A stretch of DNA of 9,569 nt from Legionella genomosp. 1 (GTDB taxonomy: Bacteria; Pseudomonadota; Gammaproteobacteria; Legionellales; Legionellaceae): positions 1 through 9,569 of the forward strand of contig CAMDBQ010000040.1 of NCBI GenBank assembly GCA_945889365.1. The letters run 5' to 3'. The translations under genes were made by a program, and so were the position numbers. Each line of letters starts with the position of its first letter. Within the stretch, counting starts at the first letter, position 1. Shown piece by piece: positions 1 through 5,580 of the stretch. The notes under the pieces were generated by a model that worked only from the letters and a program-made list of their open reading frames with translations, did no database searches and was not told where the DNA came from.

Positions 1-62
1 TGGAAAGAGCGTGGGAATTAGTGAGCAAGAACAAAGGTGCTGGCGGTGTTGATGGTGTGAGC
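1..62 (+). pseudogene. Group II intron reverse transcriptase/maturase fragment (copy 1)
   Basis: Read from base 3 this encodes ERAWELVSKNKGAGGVDGVS. This is the conserved stretch near the start of group II intron-encoded proteins (AWERV..NKGAAGVDG). It is identical to the C-terminal part of the longer fragment at 2355-2534. The left end lies outside the window. The right end is an abrupt fusion to inverted IS1380 sequence. No reverse transcriptase catalytic motif is present, so it is a dead remnant. Confidence 0.7.
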
Positions 63-285
63 CGATGCAATTACCACCAGCAAGACTTAACAAGATTAAT
101 GACAAAATCATTTCAGCATCAGTCCATCCTCGCATCTTTGTCTTCAGGGTTTGACTGATGTACTGAACAAGACCGCTTTGTCTTTCATGATCCAAATGGA
201 GCGGTAATCCAGCAAATCCCGTTAATCCTGAGTCATTTTTTTCGGATTGGTACTGGAAGGGTAAGGCACTCTGTGTCATGATCAT
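63..285 (-). pseudogene. IS1380-family transposase, N-terminal fragment (copy 1)
   Basis: The minus strand reads from ATG 283-285 (or the in-frame ATG 277-279) as MIMTQSALPFQYQSEKNDSG, then LTGFAGLPLHLD, then GWTDAEMILSLILLSLAGGN. The LT.FAGLPL and WTDAE..LSL.LL.LAGG segments are hallmarks of the N-terminus of IS1380-family (DDE) transposases. About 74 codons remain. The frame then runs into the intron reverse transcriptase fragment, so the catalytic domain is absent. Unlike the second copy at 2535-2757, this reading frame has no internal stop. The family call rests on motif memory, not a search. Confidence 0.72.
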
Positions 286-333
286 TTTCGCTCAGTTGTT
301 TCACCCAATGGGTGATGTGTTTTTCAGCGAAAA
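285..333. promoter_or_regulatory. Nested hairpin at the IS1380 transposase start (copy 1)
   Basis: The outer stem TTTTCGCT (285-292) pairs with AGCGAAAA (326-333). It encloses an inner hairpin TCACCC (301-306) / GGGTGA (310-315). On the minus strand the structure covers the bases just before the transposase ATG (283-285), including the only GAG that could act as ribosome binding site. Such structures in other insertion sequences block translation from transcripts reading in from outside. That role is inferred here. The second copy keeps the fold with a compensating base-pair change. Confidence 0.5.
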
Positions 334-364
334 CAATTCTATCTTGTTGATTTAATGAAGCAAT

Positions 365-434
365 GGGGCTCCTTAATTTATTTTGGTGAAATATTCAGGT
401 GGCAGATCTTACAGTCCGTGTCACGAGGAGCCCC
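365..434. repeat. 9-bp inverted repeat across the IS end
   Basis: GGGGCTCCT (365-373) is the exact reverse complement of AGGAGCCCC (426-434), with a 52-base spacer. The left arm lies inside the IS1380 fragment and the right arm in flanking DNA. The second repeat copy has GGGGCTCAT there and no downstream partner. It could be a weak transcription stop beyond the 496-1623 gene, but the long loop makes that doubtful. Confidence 0.3.
385..399 (-). repeat. IS1380-type terminal inverted repeat (copy 1)
   Basis: Read inward on the minus strand the element starts CCTGAATATTTCACC. This is where similarity between the two repeat copies stops. IS1380-family ends such as that of ISEcp1 also begin with CCT. 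The opposite end of the element is not in the window, so the inverted repeat partner cannot be compared. A target duplication cannot be tested either. Confidence 0.5.
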
Positions 435-495
435 TTTAGATTTTATCAAACCAGACTTTCTCGCGACGACATCAGCTGTTTTTTCAGGTTATGGA

Positions 496-1623
496 CTAAA
501 AACAAACTTGTTCACTTAAAGAATAACCAAGATATTTTTTACATAACAACATTTTTTTTCCATTTTCAGTTAATTTAAGCAAAGCATAATTAACATCGCG
601 TAAAAGATGTTCATTTGTTTCACTCAATAAATAACCTAAATTATAACTCGGGAATTTAATACTCGAAATATACAAATCATCTTGAGCATGACTTCTAATA
701 TAAGTCGCAGCAACGATATGTGGCATGTAAATAGCAGCAACCTTACCATGATCCAGATGCTCTACCGCACTGGTAATATCAGGTTGGATTATGTCTACAT
801 TGAGCCCCAAGTTAGTTGCCGAAGTCGCCAACGCTTGACCACCTAAAACATCAACAAATTGATCGTTCAGATCTGATAAGTGTACCAATTTCTCACCTGT
901 AGATGTCCATCCCGTAAAGAATGTCGAGGTTAGTCCGGCTATTAATGAGAATGTAATAACAGTAATAAGAGCCTCCCATACTAATGTCATCAGTCGTATG
1001 AACCTTGTGGTTGGATACAGAGGTGGTTTGCGCATACCAGACAATAAACTTCTCCATAATATATGCTCAAACGCACGTTTATGATCTAAGCCCACTAATT
1101 CCGGCTGTTTTTTATACTCAAATGCATAGAATAAAATCATGTATATCATATAAACAAGAAGAAATATGTAAAACATGCGTAATGGTATGACTTTAAAGGT
1201 ATTATGTAATCGAGTTCTAAAATTAACCTGTACTTTTTTTGCGAGAAGAACGTAATTGCTATGCAAATAGGTCAAGCTCAAGAAACCTTCTTGTTCGGTT
1301 TCTGAGTAATGGACTATTTGACCCACTAAAACGTCAAGCTCGCCGCCATGTACTTTAGAGATGGCCTCATCGATGTTGCTACCTAGGTTGACATATTGGC
1401 AATCCCATCCATTATCCCTTGCAATAATGGCCCAAATATCGAATGCAATCCCTGTCGGTTTACCCTGCTTAAAGTAGGAATAAGGAGGCGTAGGTAATAC
1501 GCCCACCTTAAGTATCTGTTTCGCTTGTGGTGTCGTATTCCGGGACTCTCCGTAGGCTTGATTGAACCCTAAAATAAAGATAAAAATTTGCGCTATTAAA
1601 AAATACCTATTTATGTTTTTCAT
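496..1623 (-). CDS. Periplasmic solute-binding/ligand-gated channel-like membrane protein
   Basis: A 375-aa protein with the domain plan of a prokaryotic ionotropic glutamate receptor. A signal peptide (residues 1 to about 25, ending NQAYG) leads into lobe 1 of a family 3 type solute-binding domain (about 37-145; VGVLPTPPYSY, GIAFDIWAIIA, GELDVLVGQI). A transmembrane helix follows (about 149-168), then a short pore-loop-like stretch (about 186-201), a second helix (about 211-234, ending SLIAGLTSTF, like the iGluR M3 end), and binding lobe 2 (about 245-365). It would sit in the inner membrane and sense a small ligand, perhaps an amino acid, in the periplasm. The potassium-channel filter TVGYG is absent, so ion conduction is unproven. 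AGGGA lies 7 bases before the ATG. It stands alone between two direct repeats. It could instead be a membrane-anchored binding protein without a channel. Confidence 0.72.
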   Translation of the reverse strand: MKNINRYFLIAQIFIFILGFNQAYGESRNTTPQAKQILKVGVLPTPPYSYFKQGKPTGIAFDIWAIIARDNGWDCQYVNLGSNIDEAISKVHGGELDVLVGQIVHYSETEQEGFLSLTYLHSNYVLLAKKVQVNFRTRLHNTFKVIPLRMFYIFLLVYMIYMILFYAFEYKKQPELVGLDHKRAFEHILWRSLLSGMRKPPLYPTTRFIRLMTLVWEALITVITFSLIAGLTSTFFTGWTSTGEKLVHLSDLNDQFVDVLGGQALATSATNLGLNVDIIQPDITSAVEHLDHGKVAAIYMPHIVAATYIRSHAQDDLYISSIKFPSYNLGYLLSETNEHLLRDVNYALLKLTENGKKMLLCKKYLGYSLSEQVCF

Positions 1624-1817
1624 GCCATTCCCTGTCGCTACTTTGAAAAATCCCGTCTTCAGCTTGATAGACTGCCTCCCAGTGATGGGAGGTGCTTACT
1701 CGACAATACCACGAAAAATTGCAAAAGCCAGGCTAGAGAAAAAACGGGACAAATTGATCTTGAAGCATGCAGAGGCTTAAGCTAGTGCCTAGTCTTGTTA
1801 ATACGCTCCATTAAGCT
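1624..1817. other. Intergenic DNA with a small hairpin and possible ORF tail
   Basis: This stretch lies upstream of the receptor-like gene. It holds a hairpin CCTCCC (1675-1680) / GGGAGG (1687-1692) with a 6-base loop. A plus-strand frame ending at a TAA at 1778-1780 could encode MGGAYSTIPRKIAKARLEKK plus a short lysine-rich tail. It looks like the C-terminus of a lost gene. I recognise no family and see no ribosome binding site, so I do not call it a gene. No convincing minus-strand promoter is visible. Confidence 0.3.
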
Positions 1818-1841
1818 GTCGTCCCCGCTGAGGCGGGGATC
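1818..1841. repeat. REP-like GC-rich palindrome
   Basis: GTCGTCCCCGCTGAGGCGGG, followed by GATC, forms a stem TCCCCGC (1822-1828) / GCGGGGA (1833-1839) with a TGAG loop. Apart from two loop bases it is the same as the palindrome at 5509-5534. That shows it is a dispersed element in this genome. The usual trailing CCA is replaced here by the 5' end of a group II intron. Confidence 0.75.
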
Positions 1842-2354
1842 GTACGCCCGCGATGGCGTAACATCAGAGTGGTGCAAGTCCACTCCAGAGTAAGCCATAA
1901 TGAGCCTGATTGAGGATAATCGCCATGTTCGTTGCGCAAACTAGCTCATCGCAAGACTTGGGCCAATAACGCAATTTTCCTTGTGAAAATCGTTTGGTGC
2001 AGAGCCAATATCCCGTGATGTCGTAAACCAGTAGTTTGACGGCTATACCGCTTGTATTGTGGATAAAGCCCTACGGCCATGTTCCAAAGATGCTCGGGAA
2101 TCAACTCTGCACGATTGCCGCGCTGCTCACGCCATTTAAGAAATGATGCCTCTGCAGATTCTATGCTTATGCTTTTCATCGAGTAAACCTATGTTTAATT
2201 AAGGAGGTTGTACTTTACAAAATCATCTACATGATGTCACACAGCCTTGCCGAAAGATCACGTAGATGCGTGAAGGCGATACTAGGGTGCTAAGTAAAGT
2301 GGAGATTCGTGACTGCTAGAAGCTAGACAAGAATCAGAGACCAAAACTCTCATC
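1842..2354 (+). ncRNA. Group II intron 5' region (domain I), interrupted
   Basis: The segment starts GTACG, close to the group II intron 5' consensus GTGYG. It folds at once into TACGCC (1843-1848) / GGCGTA (1855-1860). Next comes GAGTGG (1867-1872) / CCACTC (1880-1885) around TGCAAGT, the GGTGCAAGTCC block common in bacterial group II introns. After an IS66 remnant, intron-like sequence resumes from about 2200. It has an 11-base stem with one mismatch (2225-2235 / 2257-2267) and GCGTGAAGGCGAT, and leads into the reverse transcriptase start at 2355. Domains V and VI are not visible, so the ribozyme cannot splice. Confidence 0.6.
1905..2179 (-). pseudogene. IS66-family remnant: tnpA start joined to tnpB piece
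   Basis: From ATG 2177-2179 the minus strand encodes an IS66 accessory-like start (FLKWREQRGNRAELIPEHLW, then NMAVGLYPQYK). At about 2050 the meaningful frame shifts by one. The other frame reads VKLLVYDITGYWLCTKRFSQ, then GKLRYWP, which is the core of the IS66 ORF2 protein TnpB (KLL.WD..G..L..KR...G...WP). A deletion has therefore fused the tnpA N-terminus to an internal part of tnpB. The large tnpC transposase gene is missing. The piece lies inside group II intron sequence, so it inserted or recombined there after the intron arrived. The lower boundary is approximate. Confidence 0.6.
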
Positions 2355-2534
2355 ATGAGAGGCAAAGTTGAAACCGTGGTATGGTCGGAGCGTATGTTGG
2401 CGGCCCTGGTAAGTGGGGTCAAAGGAGGGAAATGGTTTAGTTTATGGGATAAGGTATGGCGCCGTGGTACCTTGGAAAGAGCGTGGGAATTAGTGAGCAA
2501 GAACAAAGGTGCTGGCGGTGTTGATGGTGTGAGC
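2355..2534 (+). pseudogene. Group II intron reverse transcriptase/maturase, N-terminal fragment
   Basis: The start at 2355 gives MRGKVETVVWSERMLAALVS, followed by GVKGGKWFSLWDKV and TLERAWELVSKNKGAGGVDG. This is the typical N-terminus of group II intron-encoded proteins (WTERML.AL..GVKGGKWFSL.DKV). About 60 codons remain out of the usual 400-600. The open frame continues to 2753, but everything after GVDGVS is antisense IS1380 sequence. Reverse transcriptase, maturase and endonuclease parts are all lost. The position just downstream of intron domain I sequence agrees with the normal location of this gene inside its intron. Confidence 0.8.
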
Positions 2535-2757
2535 CGATGCAATTACCACCAGCAAGACTTAACAAGATTAATGACAAAATCATTTCAGCATCCGTCCATC
2601 TTCGCATCTTTGTCTTCAGGGCTTGACCGATGTGCTGAAAAAGACCGACTTGACCTGAAAGATCCAAATAGAGAGGTAATCAAACAAATCGCGTTAATCC
2701 GGAGTCAGTTTTTTTGGCTTGGTACTGGAAGGGGAAGCTACTCTGTGTCATGATCAT
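2535..2757 (-). pseudogene. IS1380-family transposase, N-terminal fragment (copy 2)
   Basis: The minus strand from ATG 2755-2757 reads MIMTQSSFPFQYQAKKTDSG, LTRFV, stop, then LPLYLDLSGQVGLFQHIGQA and RRWTDAEMILSLILLSLAGG. The TGA at 2680-2682 replaces the GGA (Gly) of copy 1 within the conserved AGLPL segment. This copy is therefore broken twice, by the stop and by the truncation into intron sequence at about 2535. Family assignment is as for the first copy. Confidence 0.72.
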
Positions 2758-2806
2758 TTTTTGCTCTGTTGTTTCACCCAATGGGTGATGTGTTTTTAAG
2801 CAAAAA
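2758..2806. promoter_or_regulatory. Nested hairpin at the IS1380 transposase start (copy 2)
   Basis: TTTTTGCT (2758-2765) pairs with AGCAAAAA (2799-2806) around the inner hairpin 2774-2779 / 2783-2788. The C-G pair of copy 1 (289/329) is a T-A pair here (2762/2802), so the fold is kept although both bases changed. Confidence 0.5.
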
Positions 2807-2857
2807 CAATTCTATCTTATTGATTTAATCAAGCAACGGGGCTCATCAATTTATTTT

Positions 2858-2872
2858 GGTGAAATATTCAGG
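2858..2872 (-). repeat. IS1380-type terminal inverted repeat (copy 2)
   Basis: It has the same 15-base end as at 385-399, read inward on the minus strand as CCTGAATATTTCACC. It lies 29 bases before the cydA start codon. The original upstream region of the oxidase operon has thus been replaced by insertion-sequence DNA. Confidence 0.5.
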
Positions 2873-2901
2873 TCTTCACTTTACTTAGTTTAGGAGTGGT
2901 C

Positions 2902-4272
2902 ATGGCGGTAGAGTTATTATCTCGCATACAATTTGGCTTTAGTATAGGCTTTCACATTTTATTTCCAACATTAAACTTAGGCCTTGCTATTTTTCTTGTT
3001 GTTATGGAAATGCTTTGGTTAAAAACAAAGGAGCCTGCCTATTTAGAAATATGTAAATTTTGGACTAAAATTTTTGCACTGACTTTCGGCATGGGTGTTG
3101 TTTCAGGGATTGTATTGGCCTTTCAAATAGGCACCAATTTCGGTCCTTTCATCACTCAGTTTGGCAATGTCCTTGGCGCTTTGTTTGCCTATGAGACGCT
3201 GACCGCCTTTTTCCTTGAGGCCGGATTTTTAGGAGTCATGTTATTTGGATGGCGGCGTGTTCCGCGAGCGCTTCATTTTATTGCAACATTATTAGTGGCG
3301 CTCGGTACGACTGTGTCAGCCTTTTGGATTATGTCGGCTAACTCATGGATGCAAACGCCAAGTGGTTATCAAGTTAGCAATGGAAAATATGTGGTTGATA
3401 GCTGGTGGGCGGTTGTTTTTAATCCCTCTTTCATTCCTCGCTTTGCTCATATGTTGTTGGCATCTTACGCGACCACATGCTTTGTAGTGATGGCTGTTGC
3501 GAGTTACTATTTTCTTCAGCAAAAAAATCTGTTGCTCTCTAAAAAATGTCTGTCATTTGCTTTGTGGGCAGCGTTGTTGATTGTTCCATTACAGATTTTT
3601 ATGGGTGATGTTGTTGGTATCAATGTACAAAAGTATCAGCCTTTAAAAACTGCGGCGATAGAGGGCGTTTGGAACACACAAAAAGGCGCTCCCTTGCTGC
3701 TTTTTGCCTGGCCCTCTCAAGAGAAACAAAAAAATGAGTACGTGCTTGCTATTCCTAAATTGGCTAGCTTAATTAATACCCATCATCTAGATGGCGAGAT
3801 GCTGGGATTAAAATCGGTTGCCCCGATAGATCAACCAAGGGTTGCTTCGGTCTTTTTCTCATTTAGGGTAATGGTTGGGATTGGGTTACTGATGTTATTG
3901 ACCGCTCTTGCTGGTCTTTTTCTTCGTGTTAAGGGACATCTTTATACTAGCAAATGGTTTCACCGTTGGTGTATTGCGATAGTCCCCCTGGGATTTATCG
4001 CAAGCATTTCAGGTTGGTTAACGGCTGAGATTGGTCGCCAACCTTGGGTTGTCTATTATTTGTTAAAGACCAGAAATGCCGTTTCAGCTATCGGGATGGA
4101 AGAGGTCATTATTTCCTTTGTTTTATTACTTCTTGCTTATGGTGTTATCTTTGGATTTTACCTCTATTATGTTTTTAAACTTATCCGTCTTGGACCCAAT
4201 ATGATAGATATTGATGAAGCAGAACATCATTCATTTCAATATATGACCGATTTTTCAAGGGAGAAAAAATAA
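2902..4272 (+). CDS. cydA: Cytochrome bd-type quinol oxidase subunit I (CioA-like)
   Basis: A 456-aa inner-membrane subunit that oxidises quinol and carries the three hemes of a bd-type oxidase. LLSRIQFGFSIGFHILFPTL contains the heme ligand His18. Glu98 and Glu106 lie in FAYETLTAFFLEAGFLG. His183 (PRFAHMLL) and Met324 (FRVMVGIG) match the heme b558 ligands. GWLTAEIGRQPW (371-382) is the family signature. The quinol loop is short (about 240-315, with KYQPLKTAAIEG). The length is below the 522 aa of E. coli CydA, so the protein resembles the short-loop CioA/CydA-S group. I start at ATG 2902 because TAGGAG (2891-2896) is well spaced from it. The GTG at 2896 overlaps that site. It overlaps cydB by one base. 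Confidence 0.93.
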   Translation: MAVELLSRIQFGFSIGFHILFPTLNLGLAIFLVVMEMLWLKTKEPAYLEICKFWTKIFALTFGMGVVSGIVLAFQIGTNFGPFITQFGNVLGALFAYETLTAFFLEAGFLGVMLFGWRRVPRALHFIATLLVALGTTVSAFWIMSANSWMQTPSGYQVSNGKYVVDSWWAVVFNPSFIPRFAHMLLASYATTCFVVMAVASYYFLQQKNLLLSKKCLSFALWAALLIVPLQIFMGDVVGINVQKYQPLKTAAIEGVWNTQKGAPLLLFAWPSQEKQKNEYVLAIPKLASLINTHHLDGEMLGLKSVAPIDQPRVASVFFSFRVMVGIGLLMLLTALAGLFLRVKGHLYTSKWFHRWCIAIVPLGFIASISGWLTAEIGRQPWVVYYLLKTRNAVSAIGMEEVIISFVLLLLAYGVIFGFYLYYVFKLIRLGPNMIDIDEAEHHSFQYMTDFSREKK

Positions 4273-5261
4273 TGCTGCCTTTTATTTTTGCCTTAATTCT
4301 CGCATTTATAGTGATAATGTATGTGATTTTAGATGGATTTGATTTGGGTATAGGTATTTTATTTCCGTTTACGGTAAATGAAGTGGAACGGGATAAAATG
4401 ATGAATTCTATTGCCCCTATATGGGATGGGAATGAGACCTGGCTTGTTTTTGGGGGCGCCATGCTTTATGGCGCATTTCCGCAGGTCTACGGATTGCTCC
4501 TGCCTATTTTGTATATGCCATTAATGCTCATGCTTATTTCACTGGTTTTTCGTGGGGTTAGTTTTGAGTTTCGTTTTAAAGCCGAGAAATCGAAACCCAT
4601 TTGGAATTGGGCATTTGCGATTAGTTCAATAGCAGCCGCCTTTTTTCAAGGGGTCATTCTGGGATGCTTTGTGCAGGGGTTTCCCATTGACCAAGGGGCC
4701 ATGACAATCAATTCAACAGCTTGGCTGACCCCCTTTACGTTGCTTACAGGCATTGCATTGACTAGTGGCTATGGTTTACTGGGTGCGACGTGGATGATTA
4801 TGAAAAGCGAGGGACGATTACAAAGAAAAATGATTCACTACTCGAAAGGATTACTGGTGCTTGTCAGTATCTTTCTCTTTTTCGTAAGTATTTGGACGCC
4901 GTTACATAGCCATGAGATTTTTGCGCGCTGGTATAGTTACCCTAATTTTATTTATCTAAGTCCCTTACCATTGCTGGCGTTAATCGCGGTTTTTTTAACG
5001 TGGAAAAACCTATCTAAACAAAATGAAGTAAAGCCCTTTATGTATAGTATCGTTATTTTTTTATGTTCCTATGTGGGCATAGGTGTTAGTGTTTATCCTT
5101 ATCTCATTCCTCATCAAGTTAACCTTTGGGAGGCTGCGGCACCCAATACAACGTTAAAGTTTATTTTAATAGGCGTTGTGATTATGTTGCCCATTTTATT
5201 GGGATATACGGCTTATGCTTATTATTTGTTTCGAGGAAAAATAAACGACAATTATCATTAA
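4272..5261 (+). CDS. cydB: Cytochrome bd-type quinol oxidase subunit II (CioB-like)
   Basis: A 329-aa polytopic subunit that pairs with subunit I in the inner membrane. The start shows the CydB family motifs: VILDGFDLGIGILFPF (18-33), ERDKMMNSIAPIWDGNETWL (39-58), YMPLMLMLISLVFRGVSFEF (81-100), and AAAFFQGVILG (121-131). Further hydrophobic helices follow to the C-terminus. Length is a little below the usual 335-380. The ATG overlaps the subunit I stop (TAATG), and AGGGAG (4258-4263) sits just before it, so the two are translationally coupled. No cydX-like small ORF follows, and no cydDC assembly genes are in the window. The lack of cydX fits the Cio type. Confidence 0.93.
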   Translation: MLPFIFALILAFIVIMYVILDGFDLGIGILFPFTVNEVERDKMMNSIAPIWDGNETWLVFGGAMLYGAFPQVYGLLLPILYMPLMLMLISLVFRGVSFEFRFKAEKSKPIWNWAFAISSIAAAFFQGVILGCFVQGFPIDQGAMTINSTAWLTPFTLLTGIALTSGYGLLGATWMIMKSEGRLQRKMIHYSKGLLVLVSIFLFFVSIWTPLHSHEIFARWYSYPNFIYLSPLPLLALIAVFLTWKNLSKQNEVKPFMYSIVIFLCSYVGIGVSVYPYLIPHQVNLWEAAAPNTTLKFILIGVVIMLPILLGYTAYAYYLFRGKINDNYH

Positions 5262-5425
5262 ACCTTCTTCTTTCATCGAGCAAGGATTGTGGAAGATCTG
5301 TACTTGAGTTCGTCAATAATGCCATCGAGTGTCGTCTGTCATGATGTATTTGGAATTGCCTGAACATGTCATCAATTAAGGTATTACAGAAATTAATCAC
5401 GTTCATTTTTAATTTGACCATCTTC

Positions 5426-5450
5426 TGGATGCCGCGGACAAGCCGCGGCC
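5426..5450. repeat. REP-like palindrome (CCGCGG type)
   Basis: TGGATGCCGCGGACAAGCCG, followed by CGGCC, forms a stem GCCGCGG (5431-5437) / CCGCGGC (5443-5449) with an ACAAG loop. The leading TGGAT is the inverted counterpart of the ATCCA that ends the palindrome at 5509-5534. The two therefore face each other like a BIME pair. Confidence 0.6.
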
Positions 5451-5508
5451 TTATCATTACCCACAAGTCAGGAAACTCACGCCCAGCTTGAGTCCATAGC
5501 CACGAGTT

Positions 5509-5534
5509 GTCGTCCCCGCGAAGGCGGGGATCCA
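5509..5534. repeat. REP-like palindrome (CCCCGC type)
   Basis: GTCGTCCCCGCGAAGGCGGG, followed by GATCCA, forms a stem TCCCCGC (5513-5519) / GCGGGGA (5524-5530) with a GAAG loop. It is the intact form of the element at 1818-1841. Translated, such repeats give the familiar DPRLRGDD string. Lying between convergent genes, it may protect or end the transcripts of either gene. Confidence 0.75.
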
Positions 5535-5580
5535 TGCTTGGCATCACTACCATATGCGCATCTGTAGAAATTAGGGTGTG

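Larger units (their letters stand above)
1..399. repeat. Direct repeat copy 1: intron RT / IS1380 composite
   Basis: This segment matches 2473-2872 in the same orientation. Bases 1-120 are identical to 2473-2592. Beyond that the copies differ by roughly 10-20 percent up to the shared end at ...gaaatattcagg, after which they have nothing in common. The repeat contains a piece of group II intron reverse transcriptase gene (1 to about 62) joined to an inverted fragment of an IS1380-family element (about 63-399). The window edge cuts it, so it probably extends further left. The pair brackets the receptor-like gene at 496-1623. Confidence 0.93.
2473..2872. repeat. Direct repeat copy 2: intron RT / IS1380 composite
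   Basis: This is the second copy of the 1-399 repeat, in the same orientation. The first 120 bases are identical. The rest has diverged, including a one-base insertion near 2761. It ends at the same IS terminus, which here lies directly upstream of the cydA-type gene. Recombination between the two copies would delete about 2.5 kb including the receptor-like gene. Confidence 0.93.
5262..5580. other. Convergent intergenic region with REP-like pair
   Basis: This 319-bp gap lies between the ends of cydB (plus) and the b561 gene (minus). The first 165 bp have no recognisable gene. Short open stretches exist on both strands but none has a start context or family resemblance. The rest is occupied by two REP-like palindromes, annotated separately. 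No hairpin followed by a T-run is visible for either gene. Confidence 0.5.

Noticed and set aside
1685..1780. Small 31-aa lysine-rich ORF
   Set aside because: It has no ribosome binding site, its start lies in a hairpin, and no family is recognisable. It may be the tail of a lost gene.
2282..2542. Minus-strand 86-aa ORF
   Set aside because: It is antisense to the recognisable reverse transcriptase start and has low-complexity composition without any motif.
2355..2753. Single 132-aa open reading frame as one protein
   Set aside because: Only the first 60 codons resemble a group II intron reverse transcriptase. The rest is the antisense of an IS1380 transposase fragment, so the open frame past 2534 is accidental.
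2820..2832. FNR/ANR binding site TTGATTTAATCAA
   Set aside because: The half-sites are separated by 3 bases where the consensus needs 4, and the sequence lies in IS-derived DNA. I mention it only as a point to test, not as a feature.
1842..2880. A complete, splicing-competent group II intron
   Set aside because: No domain V/VI sequence (GAGCCGT...GGTTC type) is visible, the reverse transcriptase is cut after 60 codons, and domain I is interrupted by IS66 sequence.
5262..5430. cydX-type small subunit gene after cydB
   Set aside because: No short ORF with a start, ribosome binding site and single hydrophobic helix of the CydX kind is present directly downstream.
5182..5553. Minus-strand 123-aa ORF containing DPRLRGDD
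   Set aside because: The string comes from translating the REP-like palindromes, and the frame runs antisense into the end of cydB. No start context or family supports it.
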